Assembly: GCF_035222275.1 (NCBI RefSeq)
Contig: NC_085883.1
Location: 3,100,001-3,164,000 of the forward strand
From: Podospora bellae-mahoneyi
Lineage: Eukaryota > Ascomycota > Sordariomycetes > Sordariales > Podosporaceae
DNA: 64,000 nt
Direction: 5' to 3'
A program made the translations under genes and the position numbers. The notes beneath the pieces are model-generated. The model saw only the letters and a program-made list of their open reading frames with translations. It was not told where the DNA came from and did not search any database. Positions 1 to 10,640 of the stretch are shown here, piece by piece. Numbering within the stretch: position 1 is the stretch's first letter; each line of letters opens with the position of its first letter.

Positions 1-920
1 AGCGCCCATCAATTGTAGATGGCCTTGGCGTTGTCAGCACCCGACGACATGTCTTCCAACTTCGAGACTCTTCCGAGAAGATGTGCCCGGGTCCCATTCA
101 ATGACTAATTCTGCCGCGAGAATGACAGGCCCAGACTGACGGAAGATGGGGAACAAAGACAGCCATGATGATGGACACGGTCGGCAGGTGCCGGACAGGG
201 GCCGTCTCCGGTGATGCTCTCTGACCTCGATCCGATGCCTACAAAGATAAACTTCAACATGTTGGACAGGTATCTCGGTTGCCAATGGCTACTGTGGAGC
301 TGGCTGGCTGGGTGGTGCATCAGATCGAAGATGGAAGGCGCGGTCGACTGCAGTTCCGCGAGTCCCCAAAGTCTTGCGCAAAAGCGTGCTGCCACAACGA
401 CAGGTTGCAGGGTGACTCTATCGACTGCGTCAATTGTGCGGAAAGTCGGCCAGTTGACAAATCTGCTGGCTGCATCAGCGCCCGCCACTCGACCCCTTTG
501 CTCAGGTTTTTATCTTTGCAATCTGCTCATATCTGCTTGAGCTTGCCTCTCACAGGTCATCTCGTCGTCCAGCGTACACCACCAGGCGCAAGCACTCCGA
601 ACTACTTATACTGGGTACATTCCAGCCTGACGACGACCTGTTTCCGGCATCTTCTCGGCCAAAGCCCGAACAGGACACTTGTGTGCAGGTTTTGACAACC
701 TTGGCGAGTTCAGGCTATATCGCGCTTCTGCTCGCCAAAGGTCCGCACTTCCTATAACGGCAAGTATTAATATACCGCCGTTGCCCATCACCACTCACAT
801 CGCTACTGGCCGTTGCCCAAGGCTCGGCATCAGGTAGCCGACGGACGACAGCCTACCGTTGATACATCATCGAGTCACCCACCGTCGTTGTACCCGGCAG
901 ACAAGCCCAATCTATCCGCC
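1..920. other. Intergenic / 5' region of the copper ATPase gene
   Basis: I recognise no gene here. Short open frames on both strands lack family features and C-ending codon bias. A TATA-like stretch (AGTATTAATATACC) lies at about 764-777, roughly 150 bp upstream of the ATPase ATG, and may belong to its promoter. An in-frame open stretch from 813 runs into the ATPase frame, but it begins with TTG and is probably leader. Confidence 0.5.
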
Positions 921-3900
921 ATGGCACCCACCAGCGGGACGCCTGCGCCCGCCTTGCCGACTGAAACTGCCACGACCTCGTTCCTCCTCGCAAACCTGCA
1001 CTGTCCCACCTGTGTCTCGACTATAAAGACTGTCTTACAAGAGTATGGCGGCAACATCGTCAAATGGGTTTCACCGAACATCGTTACGTCCGTGGTCACT
1101 GTTGAGCACAGTCCAGCCGCCTCCCTCCAGCACATGCATAAGCTGCTCGAGGAGAACGGCTTCGAGATATGCGGTGTCACAACATCGTCTGGTAGCATCT
1201 CGGATCTCGACATGGGTATGGAAATGGGAGACCTCAACCCCTACGGAGAGGGAAGCTCCTCTCAGAATGAGCCGTCCGGTTCCTCACTGGCCCGATGGAT
1301 GAACCCTTTTCGACCCCTTGCCTCGAAACCCGAGAAAGTAAAGGCCCATCTTCAAAACTGCGCGCACTGCCAAAACTCCAAGGAGCATGAACTGGAAGAA
1401 ATGCACCATATCCAGAGCCTTGTTCCCGTGCAGACAAACACGCATCGTACCAGCTTGTCTGTCATCCAGGAAAAGAATCCACACACCTTTGTCGCGATCG
1501 AAAGTGCCGACGCCTTGTCACCACAGCCAATATGGAGAGCCACCCTTGCCGTTGGAGGGATGACCTGTGGAGCTTGCGTCAACATGATATCGGAAGGGCT
1601 GAAGCAATACGACTGGATCTCCAAGACTACTGTCAATCTTCTCAACAACAGTGCGATTGTTGATTTGACAGAACCAAATCGAACAGACAACCTGGTCCGA
1701 GTTATCGAAGAACTGGGATACGAGGCCACACTCAGCCAAGTAGTTGTTGTCCAACCAAACAAGCGGAAAAACAAGTCGGACACATGGCAAGCTACAGTGG
1801 CCATCGGCGGAATGACTTGTGCATCCTGCACCAACGGGATCACGGAAGGCTTGAAGAAGCTGGATTGGATCGATGATGTTGCGGTCAACCTGCTCTCCAA
1901 CAGCGCCACGGTTAAGTTCCATGGTCAGCACAACGCGTCGAGGATCGTTGAGGCTATCGAAGAGCTAGGGTTTGACGCAGTTGCTGACAGCGTGATCAGT
2001 TTGGGTGAGAAGGAGACAGAACATAACGAAAGAGCGGTGGAGATCAAGATAGATGGTTTACATTGCGATCTTTGTCCAGCACGGGTGGTTAACTGTCTTG
2101 GTGGATTTCGACGTCAGCTTGAGATCAACAACCCCCCCACTCGTTCTCGCCCTGTCATTAGGGTCACCTACGTCCCTGACGCCCCTTTTTTCACAGTCCG
2201 ACAAATCCTCGCGGCCATTGACGCCAGCGACCCCGGCTTCAGGGCATCCATTTACCATCCTCCCTCCTTGGAAGAAAGATCCAAGCTCATCCAACGAAAG
2301 CACCAGAGGGCCATCTTATACCGGGTGATCTTCACCGGCCTCGTCTGCATCCCCACCTTTGTCATTGGCATCGTCTACATGATGCTGATTCCCCACGAAA
2401 AGGCGCACACTCTTATGAAACCCTGGACCTCCGGTATCAACCGGGCCCAAATCGCGCTCTTCATCCTCGCCACCCCAGTCTACTTTGGCGCCGCCGATGT
2501 CTTCCACAGGAGCGCCGTCAAGGAAATCGCCACGCTATGGCGCCGCGGCAGCAGAGTGCCGATTCTGAAGCGCTTCTACAAATTTGGCAGCATGAATACG
2601 CTCATGTCGCTTGGCACGTCGGTGGCCTACTTTGCGTCGGTTGCTCAGATGATTGCTGCTGCAGCAAGCCGTGCTACCGAGACGCATGATGGGAACTTTT
2701 ACTATGATACTGTGGTGTTTTTGACTTTCTTCTTGCTGCTGGGGAGGTACATTGAGAGTTATAGTAAGAAGAGGACGGGAGACGCGGTGGAGCTATTGGG
2801 GAGGCTGAGGCCTACTACGGCGATATTAGTCAGCGGGTTTGGGTCCGAGAAGGAAAGGGATGAGGTTGTCAAGGCGGATTTGCTTGACTTTGGGGATGTG
2901 GTCAGGGTGCCACATGGGGCGTCCCCGCCGAGCGATGGCGTGGTGATTGGTGGGGAGAGTAGCTTTGATGAGTCGAGTTTGACGGGAGAGTCGAGGCTGG
3001 TGAAGAAGGGGGCGGGGGATCGGGTCTTTTCGGGGACGGTCAATAAGGGGTCGTCGATTCTGGTGAGGATTACAGGGGTGGCGGGCAAGTCGTTGCTGGA
3101 TCAGATTGTCAATGTGGTGAGGGAGGGGCAGACGAAGCAGGCCAAGATTGAGAGAGTGGCGGATTATCTGACTTCGTACTTCGTGCCCGCCATCACGGCT
3201 TTTGCGATTTTGACGTGGATTGTCTGGTTTTCGTTGGGGTATGGGGGTAGGCTGCCGGAGCACTTTCTGAGCAAGACTACAGGAGGGTGGATTGCGTTCA
3301 GCCTCCAGTTTGCAATTGCCGTGTTTGTGGTGGCTTGTCCTTGTGGTCTTGGGCTTGCGGCTCCGACGGCAATTTTCGTTGGGAGTGGATTGGCGGCGAA
3401 TCATGGCATTTTGGCCAAGGGAGGTGGTGAGGCTTTTGAGAAGGCGAGTCGGATCGACTGTGTGGTTTTTGACAAGACGGGAACCTTGACGACGGGAGGG
3501 GAGCCCAAGATTACCGACGCTGAGATCCACGGTGAGGGAACACCGGAGGAGAGTACCTTTTTGGCTGCTTTGAAGGCTGTCGAGGAGAATAGCAGCCATC
3601 CGATTGCCAAGGCGATTGTCACATTCTGCACCATCAACAAGGAGCTGCCCCAGGTCACAGCCGACAATCTACAGGAGCTTCCTGGGAAGGGCATGAAGGC
3701 GATGTGCCAGGCTGCTACTCCTGAGGCTTCATTTGAGCTGATCGTTGGCAACGAGGCTCTGATGAAGGACTTTGGTGTCGTGATCTCACCCGAAACTTCA
3801 CAGAGTCTTGAGAGGTGGAAAACGGAGGCGAAGTCTATCGCTCTGGCTGCCACCAAGTTGCCCTCTTCCGGTTGGACACTCGCTGCCGCTCTCTCCATCT

Positions 3901-4550
3901 CGGATCCCGTTCGCCCGGAAGCCAAGGTTGTCATCGCCGCTCTTCAAGAGTCTGGCACACGCGTCTGGATGCTGTCCGGTGACAATCCTACCACCGCCAC
4001 CGCCGTCGCCCGACAACTCGGGATCCCCGCAGACCAAGTCATCGCCGGCGTCCTCCCAGCGGGAAAAGCCGACCAGATCAGGTACCTCCAGTCTACCGTC
4101 AAGGCCCGCAGGGGTACAAACTCCGAGTCCTCCACTGAACGCGCCATGATCGCCATGGTAGGGGATGGCATCAACGACAGCCCCGCCCTCGCCACAGCCG
4201 ACGTGGGCATCGCCATCGGCTCAGGCTCAGACGTAGCCATCAGCAGCGCCGACTTTGTGCTTGTCAAGTCGGACCTCAAGACGGTGGTGACGCTGCTGGA
4301 TCTGTCGAGGGTGGTGTTTAGGAGGATCAAGTTCAATTTTGGGTGGGCGATTGTGTACAACACGGTCATGATCCCGGTGGCGGCGGGGGTGTTTTATCCG
4401 ATTGTGAGCCAGGGGAAGCATGTTAGTCTGGACCCTGCGTGGGCGGCGTTGGCGATGGCGTTGAGTAGTATTAGTGTCGTGTTGAGTTCTTTGGCGTTGA
4501 GGTGGAGGTGGTTGGGGTTTAGGGAGAGGAGGTTTGTTGTTGGGGAGTAG
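921..4550 (+). CDS. Copper-transporting P1B-type ATPase (CrpA/Ccc2-like)
   Basis: Single-exon gene of about 1209 residues. It is predicted to pump Cu(I) across a membrane using ATP, either exporting it from the cell or loading the secretory pathway. Four heavy-metal-binding CxxC sites precede the membrane core: CPTC near residue 29, GMTCGAC near 213, GMTCASC near 298 and LHCDLC near 380. A further CAHC lies between the first and second. The core has the TGES actuator loop (about 688), the CPC ion-binding motif (about 805), the DKTGT phosphorylation site (about 850), an SSHP nucleotide-domain motif and the GDGIND hinge (about 1081). The ATG at 921 is chosen because of its CCGCCATGG context and because the upstream in-frame extension starts with TTG. 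The SIYHPPSLEERS linker and long Cys-rich N-terminus resemble the CrpA export branch more than Ccc2, but this is judged by eye. Confidence 0.93.
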   Translation: MAPTSGTPAPALPTETATTSFLLANLHCPTCVSTIKTVLQEYGGNIVKWVSPNIVTSVVTVEHSPAASLQHMHKLLEENGFEICGVTTSSGSISDLDMGMEMGDLNPYGEGSSSQNEPSGSSLARWMNPFRPLASKPEKVKAHLQNCAHCQNSKEHELEEMHHIQSLVPVQTNTHRTSLSVIQEKNPHTFVAIESADALSPQPIWRATLAVGGMTCGACVNMISEGLKQYDWISKTTVNLLNNSAIVDLTEPNRTDNLVRVIEELGYEATLSQVVVVQPNKRKNKSDTWQATVAIGGMTCASCTNGITEGLKKLDWIDDVAVNLLSNSATVKFHGQHNASRIVEAIEELGFDAVADSVISLGEKETEHNERAVEIKIDGLHCDLCPARVVNCLGGFRRQLEINNPPTRSRPVIRVTYVPDAPFFTVRQILAAIDASDPGFRASIYHPPSLEERSKLIQRKHQRAILYRVIFTGLVCIPTFVIGIVYMMLIPHEKAHTLMKPWTSGINRAQIALFILATPVYFGAADVFHRSAVKEIATLWRRGSRVPILKRFYKFGSMNTLMSLGTSVAYFASVAQMIAAAASRATETHDGNFYYDTVVFLTFFLLLGRYIESYSKKRTGDAVELLGRLRPTTAILVSGFGSEKERDEVVKADLLDFGDVVRVPHGASPPSDGVVIGGESSFDESSLTGESRLVKKGAGDRVFSGTVNKGSSILVRITGVAGKSLLDQIVNVVREGQTKQAKIERVADYLTSYFVPAITAFAILTWIVWFSLGYGGRLPEHFLSKTTGGWIAFSLQFAIAVFVVACPCGLGLAAPTAIFVGSGLAANHGILAKGGGEAFEKASRIDCVVFDKTGTLTTGGEPKITDAEIHGEGTPEESTFLAALKAVEENSSHPIAKAIVTFCTINKELPQVTADNLQELPGKGMKAMCQAATPEASFELIVGNEALMKDFGVVISPETSQSLERWKTEAKSIALAATKLPSSGWTLAAALSISDPVRPEAKVVIAALQESGTRVWMLSGDNPTTATAVARQLGIPADQVIAGVLPAGKADQIRYLQSTVKARRGTNSESSTERAMIAMVGDGINDSPALATADVGIAIGSGSDVAISSADFVLVKSDLKTVVTLLDLSRVVFRRIKFNFGWAIVYNTVMIPVAAGVFYPIVSQGKHVSLDPAWAALAMALSSISVVLSSLALRWRWLGFRERRFVVGE

Positions 4551-6521
4551 AGGAATGGTGTAAGAAGGGGGGAGAAAGAGAAGAGAAAGAGAAAATTACA
4601 CATAGGTGGAATGATACCCTTGGTACAAATGGAGAGTTTTAATTTCTTATGGGTTAGGTTCTGGGTTTGGGAAGGGGTTTGGAGGCTTTAAACGAGCGGA
4701 TTGTAGTCGGATAGCGTGAAATTGCGATGTTTTTTTAATGTTTCTGCAGGTGATGTAGGTCTTGGTAGCAAATTGGACTTGGATTGTACCCGGCAATTTA
4801 GAATGGATAATGGGGGTTATAATGTGCTGCGTGTGGTATAGATCTGGAGTCTGTTGGGCTCAACCTTTTCCTAGACAAGGTCGGATCTCGATAAATTCGA
4901 CTTAATTTCCCTTTCTATCAGTCTAAGAGTCTTGAAATATCAGGCCCAATGTCTCTTCTATGAATCCCAACTTGTCTCGTTATCTGTCCGAGATTGCATA
5001 CCTGGGTATGTGCATTAACCGTAAAGCCAGACAGCCTCAGGCAGGTACAGAAGAGTATACCCAACAAGCCTAGAGACATTGCACATAACCCAGCCATCCC
5101 TCTCCTTGACCACTTTCCCTTCTCTCTCTCTCAGCCTTCCCAACTCCTTCGACCGGTCTCACCCACACAGGCGCTCTGGTTGGTAATTAACAGCGCTCGG
5201 GAGCGGGCGCGGGCAAGACCAGATCAGACCAAAACATGCGACGAGCCTGAGGACCTTTTACTCCCTAGGTACTTGTTGCCTACCTGAGGTCAGAAAGAAC
5301 CATCAGCTCGCAGGTGTCCAACCAGTCAGTTGTTGCTGCCCCAGCATGGCGCTGTTCCCTGGAATGGGCTGGGCCCAACTGCATCTGTTTCCCCCAGTCT
5401 ATATATCTGTGGAGCGGCTGCTCTTCATTCCTCTGCTGTGCTCCGGGAGCGATTGGCCGAGCCTAGGTAGGGAGGACGAGACAAGCCCATGCCGGAGGTA
5501 CAGTGCACGGCTCCCAGCCCATTTCAACACTGACCGCAACGACTGCGTTGCTTTGGTGATTCCCCAAGGCGAGAGAACTACTACTATCAGCCATGGAGAA
5601 GTCTACGCTCGCATTGCCTGTTTCCCCTCTCTTTCATAGCTCACCTGCTGATATATTATTCGATGCGCGAGTGTGGGGTGGAGAAACTGGAAACATGATA
5701 ACTTCAGGCTGGTTTCGAATGGAGGTTGAACCCTTTTTGAAGGACTGGGGGCAGGAAGGGTTTAGTTTGATTCGATGAGAATTAATTAGTACTGGGAGAG
5801 ATAAGCGTGGGGGCGGGGGGTGATGTCGTTCTGGCTGTGTTGGCTTAGAGCCAGAGTAGGTGTGTAGGGTCGGCAAAGAGGGGGAGAGATGGTTTACGTG
5901 TCCAGGAACTGGATGGGGGTTGTATTTGATGGGGATAGGTGGGGTTTGGGCAATGGGGAGTTAATGTTGTGGAGTTGGACGGTGATGGTATTTGATATAA
6001 CTGTGTAAAGTCTGGATGATGGGAAGTTTGGCGTCTTGGGGGAATCAGGGTTGTGACTATTGTATAACGGCAGATGTCTATATGGTACTTGTCGTGTTAA
6101 TAGTCTTGGTTATGTGAATAGAAGGGATGTTAAATAGGGTGTATGAGCTAGGGACGTAAGGAGATTTTAAGTTTGATTCTGGACTTTAAACGATGAACTG
6201 TGATCAAGTGGTAGGTGTCAGGAATGGACATGTAGGAGATTTCGAAATCTTTAAGACAGCTACTTCCATTTTTGCAAAGTCTCGGCCAGTGAGATTTGGA
6301 GACGAAAGCCCGATTTACATTTGAATTATATATAAAATATCAGCAGCTTACAGGCCGGACACTTATTTCATTGCATGGCAGCATGGGCATAGCGCGAAGC
6401 AGAGCTTAAAGAACACACCCAACATCTAGGCTTAACTACAACTGTCCATAAATGCGTCAGCTCCTCCCGCTTCATCATGTTTCCAGCGCCATAAGCATAG
6501 GTGGACTCCGACATCCGCCCC
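4551..6521. other. Intergenic region
   Basis: Between the tail of the ATPase gene and the 3' end of the next minus-strand gene. Short open frames at about 5.0-5.8 kb have no recognisable features. A pyrimidine-rich stretch lies at about 5099-5140. Part is AT-rich (5900-6360). Nothing else identified. Confidence 0.5.
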
Positions 6522-7190
6522 TCAAGCCCAGAAATCCCCCTTCTCCTCATCCGAATCAACATCAGACTCCGCATCAACCACAAACCCCCCCTCCCCATCA
6601 TCCGCACCCATAATCTCGTCAAACTTCCTCAACCAATTGCTAGCTGTCAAATCCGCCGTGGCATCCCTGACACGCACGATAGACGATCTGATGTCCGACC
6701 TACGGACCTGGTCCTCAAATACAGCTGTCCAGCGGTCCCAAATCTCATTCGCACGTCGTAAACACGCTTCTCTCTCTTTGGGGAACGCTTCTGCTCGTTC
6801 CCTCCACGCGCGCGCCTCATGTCTGATGCCTGATCGTAAGTACTCGTCATACTCGGCCCAGTCTGTCCTTCGTGGCCAGCAACCTGTGTGTTTTCTGGTT
6901 TGTTGGGGTGCTGGGTCAGGGATTTGTGTCCTTGGTCGGGTACTTCTGGTAACAGTGCATTGGGGGGCTGCGAATGAAGACTGTCGATGCTGCTGTTGCT
7001 GCTGCTGCTGCTGAGAGAGACTATTCTGGGCGTTGTCTGCCCGGTTGGGTGAGTATGTATGGTGGGAGACGGTGCTGACTGTCACGGTAGATGGTGGTGG
7101 GGGAATGGCACCACCAGAGAGTGCGGTGGCTTGGTTTAGAGGGTTGGTGGTGGGCAACCCCGCGACGGTGTTGACGGTTGATGAAGACAT
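6522..7190 (-). CDS. Hypothetical protein with poly-Gln tract
   Basis: About 222 residues, single exon. Function not recognised. The first half is low complexity, rich in Ser, Thr and Pro, with a run of eight Gln encoded by CAG/CAA codons (about 6988-7013). The second half is charged and probably helical (WAEYDEYL, ARAWRERAEAFPKERE), followed by WLRKFDEIMG and an acidic C-terminus ending GDFWA. No signal peptide or membrane segment. The ATG at 7190 is chosen because the longer open frame to 7253 starts with TTG. The coding strand becomes G-rich toward the stop, as in several neighbours. Codon use and the structured C-terminal half suggest a real gene, probably a lineage-restricted nuclear or cytoplasmic protein. 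Confidence 0.6.
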   Translation of the reverse strand: MSSSTVNTVAGLPTTNPLNQATALSGGAIPPPPSTVTVSTVSHHTYSPNRADNAQNSLSQQQQQQQQHRQSSFAAPQCTVTRSTRPRTQIPDPAPQQTRKHTGCWPRRTDWAEYDEYLRSGIRHEARAWRERAEAFPKEREACLRRANEIWDRWTAVFEDQVRRSDIRSSIVRVRDATADLTASNWLRKFDEIMGADDGEGGFVVDAESDVDSDEEKGDFWA

Positions 7191-7774
7191 GTTGAAGACC
7201 TTTTGTGGGAGGCACCGATGGAGGTGTTCCGGATGCTGAACTGGAGGTGTCAACGTTTTTGAACTTTTAGAGGGAATGAAGCATGGTTCCAGGTATTTCT
7301 CTTAGGCTTAGACATGAATTTAGGTTGTGAGTGTGTGACGAAGTTTTTGCAAGCCTCTGAACCTTATTATCTGAAGGTCCGGCCAAGATGTGCTCCAGTT
7401 TTCTGACCTTTCTGACGATTGGGCGTGTGGTTATTTGGTAGGCTCACAGACACTCCTTTCCACAACAAATTCCATGCAGAGAGTTCCGGAGCTGGAAAAC
7501 TTTGTCACGAAAGCCATGTCTATTACTCTATTGATGTCACTCCAATCCTTGGCGCTTTCCCAACAAGGTGAGATCGCTCTATCGTGAATCAAATCGCCCC
7601 TGCCCTCCTCCTAAAGCCCCAAGAAACGATTAGCAAATGGCTTTGCCTATTTATCAAGTAAACTCCGGCATACGTCTGGAAGTCTTAACTCCAAACTCGA
7701 CGCAAGACTTCATGCTCCTCATCATCTTTTTCAGACTCCTGATACCAAGCAACAAGCGCAAAAGACACTATGGT

Positions 7775-8044
7775 TCAATATGAACTGGGCTCCCGGCGAA
7801 TGTCCAATGGAGCCCGCGACTGAGGAGGTCTTGACATTTCGGCCATACGACTAGAAACAACGATTAAATCAGAAAAGGAGCGGACCATTAGCATCGGTTT
7901 CTGGGGGGGAACTCACCGTTGATGACGAATGTACGCCAGGTTGATAAGAATGTTGATACTCGTCGCTAGCACTGTGTTTGAGTCTGGCTGATTCACCACG
8001 CGCTGCCAAGTGATGGCCGAACCCGGACGATGCTGGGAGGGCAT
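7775..8044 (-). CDS. Putative small two-exon gene (67 aa), unknown function
   Basis: Exon 1 spans 8044-7917 and exon 2 spans 7850-7775. The intron (7851-7916, 66 bp) has a GTGAGT donor, a GCTAATG branch-like element and a TTTCTAG acceptor. Joining preserves frame (128 + 76 nt = 68 codons). The product begins MPSQHRPGS, has a hydrophobic helix-like middle (ATSINILINLAYIRHQ) and ends in a basic Arg/Pro-rich tail stopping at SSY. It could be a small membrane-associated protein or the last exons of a longer gene; no homologue is recognised. Support comes only from consistent splice signals and an open frame, so it may be chance. Confidence 0.35.
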
Positions 8045-9613
8045 TATTGGACGGGACGGTATCATGTGACCGAAGGGCATTATGTAACTGGAGGGCTCTG
8101 TGATAGAATGTTTTTTTTACCTGATATGAGATTTGAAGTGAGAGAGAAAACAATGGAGAGGGGAGGTCGCGTGATGCAAAAGTAGGTGGGAGAACAAAGG
8201 TCTGGTAGGGCAGACCGACTTGCGCGCAAACCAGGAATTGATTGCTCCGCGTGGCCACGACCACTTGCGGTGTGATGCGCGGCGGACAGCAGGGTAGTTT
8301 GTTATGGAAAATACGGCGTACGTGATTTCTGAATCGATGTTTGGTTCCAAATCAGAGTAAAAGCATCAACAGACGACCTCGGAGTGGCATTTCATGGGGC
8401 GTTTAAAGTTTTTGTTTCCAGTCAAGTGGCGCTCAAAGCCTAATATCAGGACCAAAGATACCTACATATTGATATGCTTCATCAGCACCAACTTATGTCT
8501 GACAGTCAGTCCAACAGGCAATACATATCTGCAGGAAGGACTACGCTGGCGTCAGCTCATCTTTATGTGAGTCTTAGGTCAATCTGCCTCTGCTTCCTCA
8601 GAAAATCCCGGCCATTCAACCTGCGTGACAGACTGAGCGCGCTCATGAGTGCTAACCAAATTCGAACGGGCACAAGGTGGAGTCTGAATCTGACTGTGTC
8701 GCGAATTGCACTGTATCCTGCAATCATAATCTCAATGTTCGAATATGCCGCATCAGTATAGCTTTTGATGTCAAGCAATGCGCTGGCTACTTTTATTTCC
8801 CTCTACTCCTGCAGATTTCTCCCTATATATACCCTTGTAGTCGAATAGTCGCTGTGGCTCTGATGACCTTCTATGACTCTCGGGATTCTCGCATGGTATG
8901 CTAACTTGGTCAGAAACTTAATCGCTCTATCCGGCATATATGTAAGGTTTCAACTTTCAAAGAATGTCTGAAAACATGTTTCATCAACCGAATATTCTTC
9001 TCCGACTCAATATCGGTATCAGACTCGTCGAAGCTCTGGGTAAACATGAGGTCTAAGGATATGTGAGGCTCTATCTTTGAACCCAAAGTAGGTTCGAGAC
9101 CTATCGGCGCTGACCTGTGGGGATACGTTGGATAGTGTGTTCGTCACAGATGCGATCTTTTATACCATAGAACTGGTTTGTAAGTGTGTTTCGTACGTGA
9201 AATCAATATGTGATCTTTTGACATGCTACCTGATATCTTTTCCTCGTGGAAACCTACCCCTGAACTGGCAAGGTAACGCTGGCCCTGCAGAATTGATTCT
9301 GATTAATTTGATAAGGTTTACACACCCCTGAACTGGAGGTCCCCAAGGTCCAGAGGTTTCTGTTCGTAATGCTTCCTTTTACCAAACGGACTTCCACAGG
9401 GGTTGATCTGCTCTATAAGAACACACAATACACTTTTGCCCCTCCTGAATCTAGCCGTATTCTGCGCCTTTTGAGAATCCAAGTGACCAAGATACCACAG
9501 CCTCGTACGCATTTCCAGGAGTAAACAGATGGATCGCGGCCTAGGTTGAAGAATTAGCGACGACGTGGAACGTAATGGTTGGCAAGCTTTGACTAACTCC
9601 TGTTCATGGCGCT
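8045..9613. other. Intergenic region without a recognised gene
   Basis: Relatively AT-rich stretch with many short frames and no codon bias. A run of T occurs near 8111-8118. The phrase CCCCTGAACTGG occurs at about 9258 and again near 9325, but I could not extend it into a longer repeat. No terminal repeats or transposase fragments seen. Confidence 0.4.
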
Positions 9614-9755
9614 CTAAAAGACTGACTCCGCCTCCAAGTCGGAGATGTCGACGTAATTGTCTTCCTCTCCAACCAGGATGGAATCAAACAATTCGCCGCT
9701 CATCAACTCACTTTCGAGAAGGACGAGCCCGATGGAGCTATGCCTGCTCTGGATT
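9614..9755 (-). pseudogene. Orphan terminal exon-like segment
   Basis: On the minus strand a textbook 3' splice site (TACTAAC branch, then GTTCGCAG, at about 9756-9775) is followed by about 47 open codons to a TAG. The peptide (SSIGLVLLESELMSGELFD and onward, ending LEAESVF) looks protein-like. I could not find a convincing upstream exon; the sequence above it carries stops in all frames. It may be a gene remnant or the end of an unrecognised gene. Weak evidence. Confidence 0.22.
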
Positions 9756-9943
9756 CTGCGAACAGTTAGTATAAGCAACTTGCAGGGGATGCCAAGGTAC
9801 GGTGCGTTATGATAGTATAGGTTCACCAGTTGTCATTTATAAAGATGCCCAGGAAAAGTTCCAATCGCGACTTTTTAATCTAGATATACCAGCATGACCT
9901 ACTCAAAATCACTTGCGGCGCATTATCTTGTCATTCTGTTACC

Positions 9944-10153
9944 TTAAACCTCCCCGCCCTTCGTCTCAATAGGTTGGATGACCAGGAAATGGACCACATG
10001 TGGATCTGGTCCACCTCCACCACACCAGCCACACAACCTTGTTGAGATTACCCCTGAATGCTCACACTGGCCACAACAAGACTATATTGGGTCAATTTCT
10101 ATCGGAGTTATACCAAAATGTAGCTCACTCACTGTCAGAGTCAGACATTTCAT
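9944..10153 (-). CDS. Putative small Cys4 zinc-finger protein (RanBP2-like spacing)
   Basis: Proposed exon 1 covers 10153-10133 (ATG at 10153; more exons may lie upstream) and exon 2 covers 10081-9944. The 51-bp intron has a GTGAGT donor, an ATTGACC branch-like element and an AATATAG acceptor. The product is about 52 residues. Its key feature is CGQC, ten residues, then CGWC: C-x2-C-x10-C-x2-C, the spacing of RanBP2-type zinc fingers, which bind RNA or ubiquitin in other proteins. It continues through a Gly-rich turn to a hydrophobic segment (HVVHFLVIQP) and ends KGGEV. It resembles, by general pattern only, the short Cys-rich proteins common in Sordariomycetes. The N-terminus is uncertain. 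Confidence 0.33.
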
Positions 10154-10640
10154 CTGCTTCTCGCTTGCGCCTGGTTTGAACCCGATGACGTGCGCTGCGC
10201 CGCACAGGCTAAGCTAGTTCTATATGACGAACCCCTATCCAGAACCTCTGAAAGGGATACTGGTTAAAGGCACTTCTGAACAATCCTGGTTCGGTACAGC
10301 TAAACAGTGTATAACAAGTGGCTTGTCTCAATCACAATAGCTAAAATACCACGATTATGACTTGTATTTCATACTGCGGAACTGTCTATCTAAACCAGCC
10401 AGTTCCTCCGTATATAGACCTTGATCCCCCCGGTACCTCCGTACCTGGCTCACCTCTTGGCAGAGGTGAGCCTCGCATTACCCTGCAGCCCCGCCGTTGT
10501 GTCTTTCTTCCCTGGTTGGCTACCCCGACCCCCTGCAGTCTCCGCTCGGTCTTGCTATATGGTTGGTCTGTGACATGAATAGATTAATGAATAACTTGCG
10601 GCAGCGTATAAAGGATTACTAAAATACTATTATTACTTAA
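10154..10640. other. Short intergenic region with a hairpin
   Basis: The downstream flank of the PARG-like gene. It contains the inverted repeat at 10447-10472 and an AT-rich tail (10580-10640). No supported gene. Confidence 0.4.
10447..10472. repeat. Perfect 11-bp inverted repeat (hairpin)
   Basis: GGCTCACCTCT, a 4-nt loop TGGC, then AGAGGTGAGCC. The arms are perfectly complementary. It lies about 170 bp downstream of the PARG-like stop codon, so it could form a stem-loop in that gene's 3' trailer or act as a palindromic protein site. Confidence 0.7.

Noticed and set aside
813-920. N-terminal extension of the copper ATPase
   Set aside because: The frame starts at TTG; the ATG at 921 has a good context and is followed directly by the first metal domain.
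9089-9101. GGTTCGAGACC resembling a tRNA T-loop
   Set aside because: No complementary acceptor stem lies 60-70 bp upstream, and no D-arm can be drawn.
8400-10600. RIP-mutated transposon
   Set aside because: Only moderately AT-rich, without transposase fragments, terminal repeats or an obvious excess of TpA.
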